From Prevotella pectinovora (GTDB taxonomy: Bacteria > Bacteroidota > Bacteroidia > Bacteroidales > Bacteroidaceae), in assembly GCF_000834015.1 (NCBI RefSeq), contig NZ_JXQI01000088.1:1-64000 (forward strand): a stretch of DNA of 64,000 bases, read 5' to 3'. The position numbers were made by a program, and so were the translations under genes. This document shows positions 36,940 to 45,375 of this stretch, piece by piece. The notes beneath the pieces are model-generated. The model did no database searches. It worked only from the letters and a program-made list of their open reading frames with translations, and had not been told where the DNA came from. Numbering within the stretch: the first letter of the stretch is position 1; each line of letters opens with the position of its first letter.

Positions 36940-39390
36940 ATGAATGTAAAAAGGATGTTGCTCTCCTTCCTGTTGACGTTGCTTACCGGTATTTCGCTTG
37001 CTGGAAATACGGAAGTGCAAATAACTCATTTCTCTGAAAAGGATGGCTTGCCCCAAAGTGTGTTTACTGGGATTATTCAGGATTCAAAGGGGTATATCTG
37101 GATTAGCTCGTGGAACGGTCTTTGCCGCTATGATGGCTATTCCTTCTTCCACTATAAGGCACGGCAAGGTGACAATTGCCCTTTGCCAAACAACCGTATC
37201 TTGTCTATTAGTGAGACAAAAGACGGGAATATCCTGTGTAAGTTTCATGAAAACAAGTTCTTTCTTTTCAAATGCAATGAAAAACGCTTTGTCGCATTGC
37301 CTGACAGAGTGAAGAGTCAGGCAGATCGTTTCAGACCGACAGCCCAACAGAAATCCATGATTGGCTGTCTGCCTGAATATAAGGATATAGAAACACGTAT
37401 TTTGTATAAAGACCGTCAAGGCGGCTATTGGGTGTTCACTCATAGCGGACTTGACCGTGTTGTCTTTAACAAGAAGCGTTTGTCACCTGTTAAAAGGAGC
37501 AGTGAAGGCGAAGAGTTTATACGCTGTATTTTCCAATATGGAGCCGATGACATCTTTGTTGCCGATAAAAACGGAGTTATCTGTGTCTGGGACAAAGTCG
37601 GAAATACTAAAGGATACTTATGTGGTAACGGCTCAATATCTAAGTTGCGTCATCCGTTTGGTGCAAATGCCTATTGTATGTTTAGGGACTCACATGGGTA
37701 TTTGTGGATAGGCACAAAGCCAAACGGACTGTTCAGACTGATGCCATTAAAGAATGGCGGCTTTAAAGTCAAGGCGTTTTTCAAAGGAAAGGATAACAAG
37801 TATGGTATAAACAACAATAGTGTTTATTCGGTGTTGGAAGACAAGTTCGGGCGTATTCTTGTCGGAACATACGGAGGAGGACTGAATGTGATAGTTAATC
37901 CTTGGAGCGAAACCCCGCAATTCATCCATTGTGACAATGGGCTTGACCGTTATCCTGTTGAGGCTAAGTTCATTCATGATATGCTGCTTGTTCCTGACGG
38001 TAGCCTTCTGCTTGCCACTAATGACGGATTGTTTGCAACAAAGATTCAGCGTGGTATTCATGGTTTGCGCTTCTTGCAGAACAAACGGGTGCCGTCGGAT
38101 GTGGAGTCGCTCGGCAACAACCAGGTGATGAGTCTGTTGCGTAGTAAGGATGGTAAGATATATGTTGCAACGTATGGAGGAGGGTTGAATGTCGTAAGTT
38201 CTGGAAATCTGTTCAGCGACAAGATACGTTTCCGTGCCTACACGATGGATAATGGTATGTCAACCGACATCGTGCTTGCTCTTTACGAAGACAAGAAAGG
38301 TTTGATATGGGCAGTGTCGGAACATGGACTTATGTCTTTCAATCCACGTAATGATACTTTTACGAATTATATAGAGGGGACGTTCACTAAAGGCTTTTCT
38401 TTTTCCGAATGTCCTCCACTTGGCATAAACACTGGCAAGACAACACTTTTCGGCACTACGCAAGGTGTGCTTGCCGTAGATGAGAATGTTTTGGGCAAGA
38501 GTCGTTACGTGCCGAAGATTGTGTTTGATATGCCTGACAGTATATCTCTGTCGCCGGAAGAAAAATCACTTAACGTATCGTTTGCGGCAATCGACTATAA
38601 TAAGACGGAGCCTATACAATATGCCTACATGCTTGAAGACGTAGATAAGAAGTGGCTTTATACAAAGGACAATCATATAAATCTTTCAAATATTCCGGCA
38701 GGGACATTCCGTTTGAGGGTGCGTTCCACTAATGGTGACGGGGTCTGGGTAGACAATGAAGCCTGCATTATAATCCATCGTACGCCATACTTTAACGAAC
38801 GTCCAGTGGCATGGATGCTGTATGGCGGATTGGTGCTTGCGTTTATATTCCTTTTAGTGAAAGTAATCTGCTATATCCGTAGTCTTGAGAAGGAGATAAG
38901 GATTCTCAGACTTTCCAAAGAAGAAAAGATGGAATATATAAAGGTGCGTTTAGGTGATATGATAGAGGGAGACGCCCAGCCGGCGTTGCCTGCTGCAATT
39001 GATGGCAGTGTTTACGGTATCGGTTCTGTATCCAGTTCTGATGGGACCGGTTCCGACAATGCTTTTAAGGAAAAGGTGGAAACGTTTATGCAGAAGCATT
39101 ATTCCGATTCCGAGCTGAATGTGGGAATGTTCTCTTGTGAGATGGGATTGAGCCGTTCGTTGCTTTATATACAGATGAAGAAGGTGTATGGATGCACACC
39201 AAATATATATATGCAGAACTATCGTCTTGAGAAAGCTTACGGTATGCTGATAAACGATAAAGGACTGAATGTGTCGGAAATAGCCTATCGTTGTGGCTTT
39301 ACCGATCCGAAGTATTTTAGTCGATGTTTCAAAAAGGCTGAGGGGTGTACGCCTACAGAGTTTAGGGAGAGACATCAGTTGACGGAATAG
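36940..39390 (+). CDS. Membrane sensor with AraC-type DNA-binding domain, no kinase
   Basis: The start at 36940 gives the signal/anchor MNVKRMLLSFLLTLLTGISLAG; the upstream 36916 start is less likely. The periplasmic part has Reg_prop propeller repeats (FTGIIQDSKGYIWISSWNGL, SVLEDKFGRILVGTYGGGLN, LALYEDKKGLIWAVSEHGL) and then a Y_Y_Y domain (about 545-620). One membrane helix follows (WMLYGGLVLAFIFLLVKVI, about 625-645), then a short coil and a C-terminal AraC HTH (about 715-816). Hybrid two-component systems have the same sensor but add histidine kinase and receiver domains, which are absent here. It probably controls the adjacent GH95. Confidence 0.85.
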   Translation: MNVKRMLLSFLLTLLTGISLAGNTEVQITHFSEKDGLPQSVFTGIIQDSKGYIWISSWNGLCRYDGYSFFHYKARQGDNCPLPNNRILSISETKDGNILCKFHENKFFLFKCNEKRFVALPDRVKSQADRFRPTAQQKSMIGCLPEYKDIETRILYKDRQGGYWVFTHSGLDRVVFNKKRLSPVKRSSEGEEFIRCIFQYGADDIFVADKNGVICVWDKVGNTKGYLCGNGSISKLRHPFGANAYCMFRDSHGYLWIGTKPNGLFRLMPLKNGGFKVKAFFKGKDNKYGINNNSVYSVLEDKFGRILVGTYGGGLNVIVNPWSETPQFIHCDNGLDRYPVEAKFIHDMLLVPDGSLLLATNDGLFATKIQRGIHGLRFLQNKRVPSDVESLGNNQVMSLLRSKDGKIYVATYGGGLNVVSSGNLFSDKIRFRAYTMDNGMSTDIVLALYEDKKGLIWAVSEHGLMSFNPRNDTFTNYIEGTFTKGFSFSECPPLGINTGKTTLFGTTQGVLAVDENVLGKSRYVPKIVFDMPDSISLSPEEKSLNVSFAAIDYNKTEPIQYAYMLEDVDKKWLYTKDNHINLSNIPAGTFRLRVRSTNGDGVWVDNEACIIIHRTPYFNERPVAWMLYGGLVLAFIFLLVKVICYIRSLEKEIRILRLSKEEKMEYIKVRLGDMIEGDAQPALPAAIDGSVYGIGSVSSSDGTGSDNAFKEKVETFMQKHYSDSELNVGMFSCEMGLSRSLLYIQMKKVYGCTPNIYMQNYRLEKAYGMLINDKGLNVSEIAYRCGFTDPKYFSRCFKKAEGCTPTEFRERHQLTE

Positions 39391-39422
39391 TGTCTGTCAT
39401 ATAGTGTTGGACTTATAATAAC

Positions 39423-39450
39423 CCCCAAACGGCCTAAGGACCGTTTGGGG
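39423..39450. terminator. Bidirectional terminator hairpin
   Basis: Perfect 10-bp arms CCCCAAACGG (39423-39432) and CCGTTTGGGG (39441-39450) around CCTAAGGA. It serves the plus-strand regulator and the minus-strand trpS tail. The sequence also resembles two fused MITE-A ends. Confidence 0.75.
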
Positions 39451-39451
39451 T

Positions 39452-39577
39452 TTATAAATTCTTGTTTTTGTACATCTCAGCCTGTTGCTGGATGAGTGCA
39501 GCATCGTCGAAGTAGTTTATCTTCATTGCTTCGCGCACCTCATGCAAGGTTTGTGCTGCAGTTTCGCGGGCGGCAAG
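39452..39577 (-). pseudogene. trpS: 3' tail of tryptophanyl-tRNA synthetase gene
   Basis: The minus strand encodes GLAARETAAQTLHEVREAMK followed by about 20 more residues and a stop. ARETAAQTLHEVREAM matches the C-terminal helix of bacterial TrpRS (usual form AxETLxEVREAMG). The frame ends upstream at the junction with the transposase relic, so only about 40 codons survive. It is carried inside the island and so marks where the island came from. An intact trpS must exist elsewhere. Confidence 0.6.
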
Positions 39578-39787
39578 ACCTCGGAGTCGCAGATCGTACT
39601 AGGTCTCTTGGTTAGTCGTGATGGCTATCCATTGTCATATTGTATTTTCAATGGCAGTCAATATGAGGGATACACAATGCTTCCTATCATTGATGATTTC
39701 ATACAACGTTTCTCTTTGGACGATTTTGTGGTGGTGGCAAAAGTGGAGATTATGCCTCCGAAAAATAGAAAAATTCAAAAAGGGTGA
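39570..39787 (+). pseudogene. IS1634/IS4-type transposase relic
   Basis: About 72 codons remain. SESQIVLGLLVSRDGYPLSY and the following CIFNGSQYEGYTMLPIIDDF are the DDE-region core of IS1634-like transposases. After FVVVA the frame jumps to KVEIMPPKNRKIQKG, presumably the natural C-terminus, so an internal stretch with the later catalytic residues is missing. The 5' part is missing too; it is joined to the trpS tail. The element's right inverted end follows at 39794-39805. Confidence 0.75.
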
Positions 39788-39805
39788 CGCATAGTCAAAG
39801 TCAGG

Positions 39806-39875
39806 AAGATAAACAAGTCAACGTCTGCCCCTACAAAAAAATGAATGAGTCTCAGTCATATCAGTAGTTATGACA
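39806..39875. repeat. 70-bp target duplication, right copy
   Basis: Matches 32660-32729 at 69 of 70 positions and abuts the right inverted end of the island. It contains the last 12 codons of exbD as a non-functional copy. Confidence 0.9.
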
Positions 39876-39885
39876 GAGACTCATT
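39844..39885. terminator. Restored exbD/lrp terminator hairpin
   Basis: Perfect arms AATGAGTCTC (39844-39853) and GAGACTCATT (39876-39885). The minus-strand T-run is provided by AAAAAAA at 39835-39841. The island inserted exactly between the loop and the second arm. The duplication rebuilt the hairpin here, while the exbD-side copy kept only one arm. Confidence 0.8.
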
Positions 39886-39941
39886 CTCTATTTCCCCAAT
39901 CCGGCCTGACGACCGACGATTTGATATAAATAGTTTCTGAT

Positions 39942-40457
39942 TTATTCTATGTTCATCTCATTGGCGTCGTCCATATCGTCGTCCTCTTCAGCGGGAGCGT
40001 CCACGATAGGCAGCTGGCGGCAGAAAGCCGAGTTAAACGAGATGATGGTCTCGCTGCGCGACAATCCGAGCGGCTGCAGGTTGTCATGGATGATGTTGAG
40101 CAGATGATGGTTGTTAAGGGCGTATATCTTCATGAACATATCGTAGTCACCGGTGGTGTAGTGGCATTCCACGATTTCCGGAATGCGTTTCAGCTTCTCC
40201 ACCACCTCGTCGAAGTTTTCCGGATGCTTCAGGTTGATGCCGATGAAGGCACACGTCTCATATCCTATTTTCTCAGGGTCGATGTTGAATTTCGAACCCT
40301 TCAGCACGCCTTGGTTGCTGAGTTTCTGAATGCGCTGGTGAATAGCGGCTCCGCTCACGTTGCAGACTCTTGCCACCTCAAGGAACGGCATTCTTGCGTC
40401 TTCCGCGATGAGTTTGAGAATCTTCTTGTCCAAAGAATCTAAATTATGATGTGCCAT
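39942..40457 (-). CDS. Lrp/AsnC family transcriptional regulator
   Basis: A 171-residue protein. Residues about 5-55 are the AsnC-type winged HTH (LDSLDKKILKLIAEDARMPF, VSGAAIHQRIQKL). Residues about 70-145 are the RAM ligand-binding domain (YETCAFIGINLKHPENFDEV, CHYTTGDYDMFMKIYALN). An acidic tail (EEDDDMDDANE) is unusual for the family. It is monocistronic, with its own promoter at 40612-40643 and a leader of about 150 nt. It binds DNA as an octamer or dimer in response to an amino acid, not identifiable here. Confidence 0.9.
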   Translation of the reverse strand: MAHHNLDSLDKKILKLIAEDARMPFLEVARVCNVSGAAIHQRIQKLSNQGVLKGSKFNIDPEKIGYETCAFIGINLKHPENFDEVVEKLKRIPEIVECHYTTGDYDMFMKIYALNNHHLLNIIHDNLQPLGLSRSETIISFNSAFCRQLPIVDAPAEEDDDMDDANEMNIE

Positions 40458-40611
40458 GTTTTGTTATGATGTTTGTGGATAATTGTTATGTTATATTCTT
40501 TCGTTTGTTTTCTTGCTCCTTTATGATGTCTTTTCCCGTAACTTCCATGTGGGGATTATTGTACCATAAAACCATCGGTTGATAATGACCGACGCAGTTT
40601 GCTAAACCGTG

Positions 40612-40643
40612 CAAAGATATATTTTTTTGAAGTAACCTGCAAT
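40612..40643 (-). promoter_or_regulatory. lrp promoter
   Basis: The minus strand shows ATTG (40640-40643), 20 bp, then TATCTTTG (40612-40619). It implies a 5' leader of about 145 nt. Nothing else is seen in the 40458-40756 gap. Confidence 0.6.
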
Positions 40644-40756
40644 AGTTTGTAATCAGAAAATGCTATTTCCTTTTAATTTTTTATCCCTGTCTGGTAATTC
40701 AAAAATAAATCATTCTCCTTCTTCTGATTTCTATCGTGCCCAAACGCATATCTGCC

Positions 40757-41551
40757 CTATACGCTCACCTGTGCTGCGATATGCGGCCATGGGTCGTAGC
40801 CTTCGAGCTGGAAGTCCTCGAATCTGAAACTGAAGAGGTCTTTCACATCCGGGTTCAGCTTCATCTGGGGCAGAGGTCTCGGAGTGCGGGTCAGCTGCAG
40901 CCTTGCCTGTTCGATGTGGTTGAGATAGAGGTGAGTGTCGCCGGTGGTATGGATGAAGTCGCCCGGCTCGAGTCCTGTCACCTGTGCCACCATGAGCAGC
41001 AGCAGGGCATAAGATGCGATGTTGAACGGCACTCCGAGGAAAGTGTCGGCGCTGCGCTGGTATAGCTGCAGCGAGAGTTTGCCGTCGGCAACATAAAACT
41101 GGAAGAAGCAGTGGCAAGGCGGCAGTTTCATGTCGTCGATGTCGGCCACGTTCCATGCGCTCACAATCATCCGTCGGGAGTCAGGAGTGTTTTTTATCTG
41201 TTCCACCACCTTCTTTATCTGGTCAATCGGTTCACCGTTGTGTCCCGGCCACGAGCGCCACTGATGTCCGTAGATAGGACCCAGTTCGCCGTTTTCGTCA
41301 GCCCATTCGTTCCAGATGCGCACACCGTGGTCTTGCAGGTATTTCACGTTGGTGTCGCCCTGCAGGAACCACAGCAGTTCGTAGATTATCGACTTGAGGT
41401 GTAGCTTCTTTGTGGTGAGCAGCGGGAATCCCTTGCTCATGTCGAAACGCATCTGATTGCCGAAGATGCTTATTGTTCCCGTTCCCGTGCGGTCGGACTT
41501 CTTCGTGCCCTCTGTCAGGATGCGGTCGAGGAGGTTCAAGTATTGTTGCAT
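40757..41551 (-). CDS. thyA: Thymidylate synthase
   Basis: A 264-residue protein, the usual ThyA length. It aligns end to end with E. coli ThyA: the start [15 protein letters not shown], the folate loop [11 protein letters not shown], the phosphate-binding [10 protein letters not shown] and the catalytic Cys (C146) in [11 protein letters not shown], with [12 protein letters not shown] near the end. It makes dTMP from dUMP with methylene-tetrahydrofolate, forming dihydrofolate that the DHFR encoded at 57449 can recycle. It is the 3' end of a long minus-strand run, 27 bp after the LUD gene. Confidence 0.98.
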   Translation of the reverse strand: MQQYLNLLDRILTEGTKKSDRTGTGTISIFGNQMRFDMSKGFPLLTTKKLHLKSIIYELLWFLQGDTNVKYLQDHGVRIWNEWADENGELGPIYGHQWRSWPGHNGEPIDQIKKVVEQIKNTPDSRRMIVSAWNVADIDDMKLPPCHCFFQFYVADGKLSLQLYQRSADTFLGVPFNIASYALLLLMVAQVTGLEPGDFIHTTGDTHLYLNHIEQARLQLTRTPRPLPQMKLNPDVKDLFSFRFEDFQLEGYDPWPHIAAQVSV

Positions 41552-41578
41552 AAGTTCTTATTTCATGTTTTAAAAGAT

Positions 41579-42220
41579 TCAATATCCCAGTTCTTCGTCC
41601 ACTATCACTACGATATGTCTGCCTGCGGGATGCGAGTTCCGCATTATCTGTATGTAGTTGCAGATGGAGTCAGGCGATTTGCAGTCGTGACACGTGCCGT
41701 CGTGTTTGCATGGCGTGTTGAGGTCGGCGAATCGCATCATGTTTACAGGTGCCGCCAGACTGCGGGCGCGCGATATGGCAGCCTCCAGGTTCTGCGCCAC
41801 CTTGTTGATGCCCACCACCAGAATCACGTGTTTCGGACCGAATGTTATAGCCGCCACACGGTTGCCGTTGCCGTCGATGTTCACTATCTCGCCGTCTTCC
41901 GACATGGCGTTGACGCTCGACAGATAGTAGTCAGCATAGAAGGCGCGGCGGTAGATTTCCTGTGCCGCCTCGCGGTCTGGCGCCAGGTCGCGGTCCCAGA
42001 TGTCGAGACCCTCCTTGTTGTGTAGCGCCCTGGTGAGTCCCATGTCTCGGATAGTCATCGATCCGCCCCATGTCACGGAGCTTCCTTCGGGAATCATCCC
42101 GGTAATCTTCTCCACAGCCTCCTGTGCCGTGTGGCAGAAGAATGCTTCGTAGTGTCGCTGCTTCAGGTTGCCCACCAGCTTTTCGGCGAGCAATGCGTTT
42201 CTCTTTTCCTTTGGTGTCAT
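41579..42220 (-). CDS. LUD-domain protein (YkgG/LutC-like)
   Basis: A 213-residue protein of the lactate-utilisation (LUD, DUF162) fold: EGSSVTWGGSMTIRDMGL and FYADYYLSSVNAMSEDGEIV. The C-terminus has the four-cysteine cluster CKHDGTCHDCKSPDSIC, found in a stand-alone LUD subgroup. No LutA or LutB partner lies nearby, so a lactate role is not supported by context. It lies between a membrane protein and thyA and is probably co-transcribed. Confidence 0.85.
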   Translation of the reverse strand: MTPKEKRNALLAEKLVGNLKQRHYEAFFCHTAQEAVEKITGMIPEGSSVTWGGSMTIRDMGLTRALHNKEGLDIWDRDLAPDREAAQEIYRRAFYADYYLSSVNAMSEDGEIVNIDGNGNRVAAITFGPKHVILVVGINKVAQNLEAAISRARSLAAPVNMMRFADLNTPCKHDGTCHDCKSPDSICNYIQIMRNSHPAGRHIVVIVDEELGY

Positions 42221-42250
42221 GATATGCAGAGTTGTTATTATGGATTTTCA

Positions 42251-43939
42251 TCAAGGATGATGCCTGTATGGATCTAAGTCGGTGATTTTCGGTCTTTCAG
42301 GTCCCGGATAAGGCTTGCTGTAGTATAGCGAATATTTGCCGTCGGTCCATATCTTCTGGTATTTCCTTATGAGCGAGAGTTCCTCCATGATATGCTTGTA
42401 GCCATCAGGGAGATTCTCCTCGTCGAGCAGCACGTATGGCAGTTCTTTGGTATGCTTCCATGCCACTTTGATGTAGCGGTCGTTCATGCGGTCGGTGCTG
42501 TATACCGTGGAGTACACCGCCCACGGCTTGCAATCCAATATCGAAACGGCAGGCAGCGAGAACGAGCATATCATATAGCTGCCCTGGCGGATGTGGGGTT
42601 TCACCTCCCGGATGAGATAGTTATACATGTCGGCGTTCTCCTTTGTGGTGAGGATGCCGCGGGTCAGCTGACTGTCCACGGTGTAGCGGCATGCTATGCG
42701 GTTGCCCTCTTCCATCTGCTTGTGGGTGAGGTTGAAGAACAGCAGTCCGGCACCCAGCACCCCTATCATACACATGGCGGCACGTCTCTCCAGCTGTTCC
42801 TTCTTGGGCATCAGTTCCTCAAACAATACATACATCACGAGGGGCAGGGTGAGGAAACACGTCTCCTTGCCATAGAACGACGGTTCGGCATTGCTTCCCA
42901 CCGGCATCACGAATGGCAGGAACAGGCTGATCATCACGAGATGGGCGAGCGGAGGGTATACGCCACGGATGAAGAACACCCCCACGCCGCCTATCAGACA
43001 TAGAGCCATGGTGATGTTTGAGGGGAAGAACGAGAAGTTCATCATTACGAGCGTGAGCACTATGGCTACAGCAACCAGCGTTATCCTCATTATCCTTCTG
43101 GTCTGCTTCATTCCGGCCACGATGATAATCCAGAACAGCATGATGTATCCGGCATTAGCCACCACCTCGGTGTAGAGGTCGTACATGCTGCGCATCACGT
43201 AGAGCATGCCGTGGGTGTCGCTCTTGTCGGAGGAGATGCCGGCGATGTCGTTGAAGGTCAGTGCGAACACGTTGTCGAGACCTTGGCAGAGCAGCACGAC
43301 ATATCCCAGCAGTCCGCCGAAGCACATACCGATATAGAAGAATGTTGCGCCGTTTGACGGACTGTGTCCGTTGTTCCATTTCCTGGATATGAGCATGGCG
43401 CAGAGAGGGAGACAGATGTATGTGATGTTGACGATGCGGAAATATACCGCCACTCCAGCCAGCACACCGCCCATCATTATTATCCACTGGTTGTCTCTGT
43501 CGGCTCCGCCATGATAGCATAGGATGCTGAGCAGGAGCAGCAGGGCAGAATAGTCGTTATAGTTTATCTCCGTGTAGCTGCCGTAGTGGGCAAGCGTGGC
43601 GATGAGCAGTCCGGTGATGATGCTCCTTGTGGATATGTATTGCCGCAGATATAGATACACCACGGTCTGGGTGACAAGCACATAAACCAGATGCAGCACC
43701 CTGAGCCCCAGGAAAGAGTTGATGGAGAACAGTTTGCAGAGAGCCGATGTTACGTCGTAGGTGAGAATCCACTGTCCGAGGAAGTATGACGCGTATGGGT
43801 CGCTCGTGAAATGCTGGTATCCCGACATATACATTCCGATGTCGAGATAGGAGAGACCTTGGAACATCTGCACTCCCAGAAACAGTGCCGCAAAGAGCAG
43901 ATAGATGGAGAAGGCCTTGTGTGATGACAGATTTATCAT
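42251..43939 (-). CDS. Polytopic membrane protein, probable GT-C-type glycosyltransferase
   Basis: A 562-residue protein with about 11 membrane helices in the first 400 residues and a soluble C-terminal domain (about 420-562), a plan typical of GT-C enzymes. The first periplasmic loop carries the acidic pair YLDIGMYMSGYQHFTSDP after helix 1, as expected for GT-C active sites. Such proteins transfer sugars from polyprenyl phosphate carriers. The adjacent fdtB, fdtA and rmlB genes point to a role in surface glycan assembly. No exact family assignment is possible by eye. A tandem-repeat array lies immediately upstream. Confidence 0.65.
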   Translation of the reverse strand: MINLSSHKAFSIYLLFAALFLGVQMFQGLSYLDIGMYMSGYQHFTSDPYASYFLGQWILTYDVTSALCKLFSINSFLGLRVLHLVYVLVTQTVVYLYLRQYISTRSIITGLLIATLAHYGSYTEINYNDYSALLLLLSILCYHGGADRDNQWIIMMGGVLAGVAVYFRIVNITYICLPLCAMLISRKWNNGHSPSNGATFFYIGMCFGGLLGYVVLLCQGLDNVFALTFNDIAGISSDKSDTHGMLYVMRSMYDLYTEVVANAGYIMLFWIIIVAGMKQTRRIMRITLVAVAIVLTLVMMNFSFFPSNITMALCLIGGVGVFFIRGVYPPLAHLVMISLFLPFVMPVGSNAEPSFYGKETCFLTLPLVMYVLFEELMPKKEQLERRAAMCMIGVLGAGLLFFNLTHKQMEEGNRIACRYTVDSQLTRGILTTKENADMYNYLIREVKPHIRQGSYMICSFSLPAVSILDCKPWAVYSTVYSTDRMNDRYIKVAWKHTKELPYVLLDEENLPDGYKHIMEELSLIRKYQKIWTDGKYSLYYSKPYPGPERPKITDLDPYRHHP

Positions 43940-44015
43940 GATATGATGGATTAGGGTGTTACAGATATGATATTACTGATATGGTGTTACTGATATGGTG
44001 GATTATAGTGTTACA
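43940..44015 (-). repeat. 15-bp tandem repeat leader, about 3-4 units
   Basis: Degenerate units of CATATCAGTAACACC on the minus strand run up to the start codon at 43939. One of four such arrays directly upstream of genes in this window. Confidence 0.7.
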
Positions 44016-44108
44016 TTTTTTATTTTTTTGCCGCCGGATAAAAAGGCGGGTTGTTTTGTATTGCCACTGAGTGGTATGGTGTATGGCCTTGTCTTGCCGC
44101 CGGTGAGG

Positions 44109-45356
44109 TCAGACACGGAAATCGTTTATCAACCGTATTATTCTCTCCACATCGTCTTCAGTCATGGTCTGGTTGCAGGGCAGACTCAGTTCCTCGTTGT
44201 GGATAAGTTCCGTGACGGGCAGTCCGCCGTCGGGCAAAACCAGACAGCCCTTGCAGTCAGCCTTCAGTCCGACAGCATCAGTTGTTATCCCTGCATTATC
44301 AGCCGTCATCCCTGCATTATGATTTGTCACCCCTGCATCATCTGCAGATGCCGGCGAGGCATAGCAATTCTGCCGGTGGGGCGGAATGGGGTAGTGTATC
44401 ATCGTCTGCACGCCGTTGCTGAGTAGATATTCCTGCAGGGCATTGCGCTTTTCGTATAGGATGGGGAAGATGTGGAAGACACTGTTGGAATGGAAATCCG
44501 GCGAAGGCACTCTTACCAGAGGATTGTTTATGCCCTCAATCAACCGTAGCGCCACTTGGCGGCGCCGCCCGTTGTCGGTGTCGAGATGGCGCAGCTTCAC
44601 GTCGAGCACGGCAGCCTGCACCTCGTCTAACCGGGAGTTGCGGCCACAGTGGTCGAACACGTATTTGCGTGACGAACCATAGTTGCCCAGCGACCGTATC
44701 ATCTCCGCCAGCATGTCGTCGTTGCAGGTTACGGCTCCCGCATCGCCCAGCGCTCCGAGATTCTTGCCCGGATAGAAACTGTGGCCTGCGGCATCGCCCA
44801 GACCTCCCGTGCGTCTGCCGTAGAGGGGATTGTCGGTGGCAGTCTCCCGATACAGGCATCCGTGAGCTTGGGCATTGTCTTCTATCAGTTTCAGGTGATG
44901 CTTGCGGCAGATGTCACCGATGTGGTCGGTATAGGCACATCTGCCGTAGAGATGCACTATCATTATCGCCTTGGTGTGCGGTGTTATGGCTTGTTCTATC
45001 AGCGAATCGTCAATCTGCAGAGTGTCGAGGCGCGGTTCCACGAGCACCGCCTTCAGACCATTCTCCGTTATGGCGAGGATGGATGCCACAAAGGTGTTGG
45101 CAGGCACTATCACTTCGTCGCCGTCATTCATCACTCCCATTTCTTTGTATGCACGGAATATCAGCGTCAGCGCGTCGAGTCCGTTGCCGCAGCCTATGGC
45201 GTGACGGGTGCCGATATATCGGGCATAGTCGTTTTCAAACCGTTCAGTCTCCTTGCCGTGCAGATACCATCCGCCAGCCACCACGCCGGCAACTGCCTGC
45301 TGTATCTCGTCAGCATGCTGGGCTGTTATGTCTTTTAGGTCTAAGTATTTTATCAT
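44109..45356 (-). CDS. DegT/DnrJ/EryC1 aminotransferase, FdtB-like
   Basis: A 415-residue PLP enzyme, about 45 longer than usual. Recognisable regions: [43 protein letters not shown] and the PLP lysine in [16 protein letters not shown]. It most resembles FdtB/QdtB, which add the 3-amino group to dTDP-3-keto-6-deoxyhexoses; FdtA and RmlB homologues lie nearby. The extra residues (about 330-375) are an insertion between [10 protein letters not shown] and LPVTELIH that contains a 7-residue repeat, (A/N)-x-x-A-G-(V/M/I)-T. The catalytic core seems intact. Confidence 0.88.
   Translation of the reverse strand: MIKYLDLKDITAQHADEIQQAVAGVVAGGWYLHGKETERFENDYARYIGTRHAIGCGNGLDALTLIFRAYKEMGVMNDGDEVIVPANTFVASILAITENGLKAVLVEPRLDTLQIDDSLIEQAITPHTKAIMIVHLYGRCAYTDHIGDICRKHHLKLIEDNAQAHGCLYRETATDNPLYGRRTGGLGDAAGHSFYPGKNLGALGDAGAVTCNDDMLAEMIRSLGNYGSSRKYVFDHCGRNSRLDEVQAAVLDVKLRHLDTDNGRRRQVALRLIEGINNPLVRVPSPDFHSNSVFHIFPILYEKRNALQEYLLSNGVQTMIHYPIPPHRQNCYASPASADDAGVTNHNAGMTADNAGITTDAVGLKADCKGCLVLPDGGLPVTELIHNEELSLPCNQTMTEDDVERIIRLINDFRV
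44281..44343 (-). repeat. 21-bp in-frame tandem repeat inside fdtB
   Basis: Three units (44281-44301, 44302-44322, 44323-44343) sharing CCCTGCATTAT. The period keeps the frame, so copy-number change alters protein length by seven residues. Confidence 0.85.
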
Positions 45357-45375
45357 GAGAATGAAGTGATGATTA

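Larger units (their letters stand above)
32730..39805. mobile_element. 7,076-bp mobile island with GH95 and AraC-type regulator
   Basis: It begins CCTGACTTTGAC (32730-32741) and ends with the exact reverse complement GTCAAAGTCAGG (39794-39805). It is flanked by a 70-bp direct repeat with one mismatch. The right end holds a relic of an IS1634-like transposase, a group known for unusually long, variable target duplications. Cargo: a GH95 fucosidase, a sensor/AraC regulator and a trpS tail. Island genes use many more T-ending codons than the operons on either side, which suggests a different recent origin. No intact transposase remains, so it is probably immobile unless helped in trans. Confidence 0.85.
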
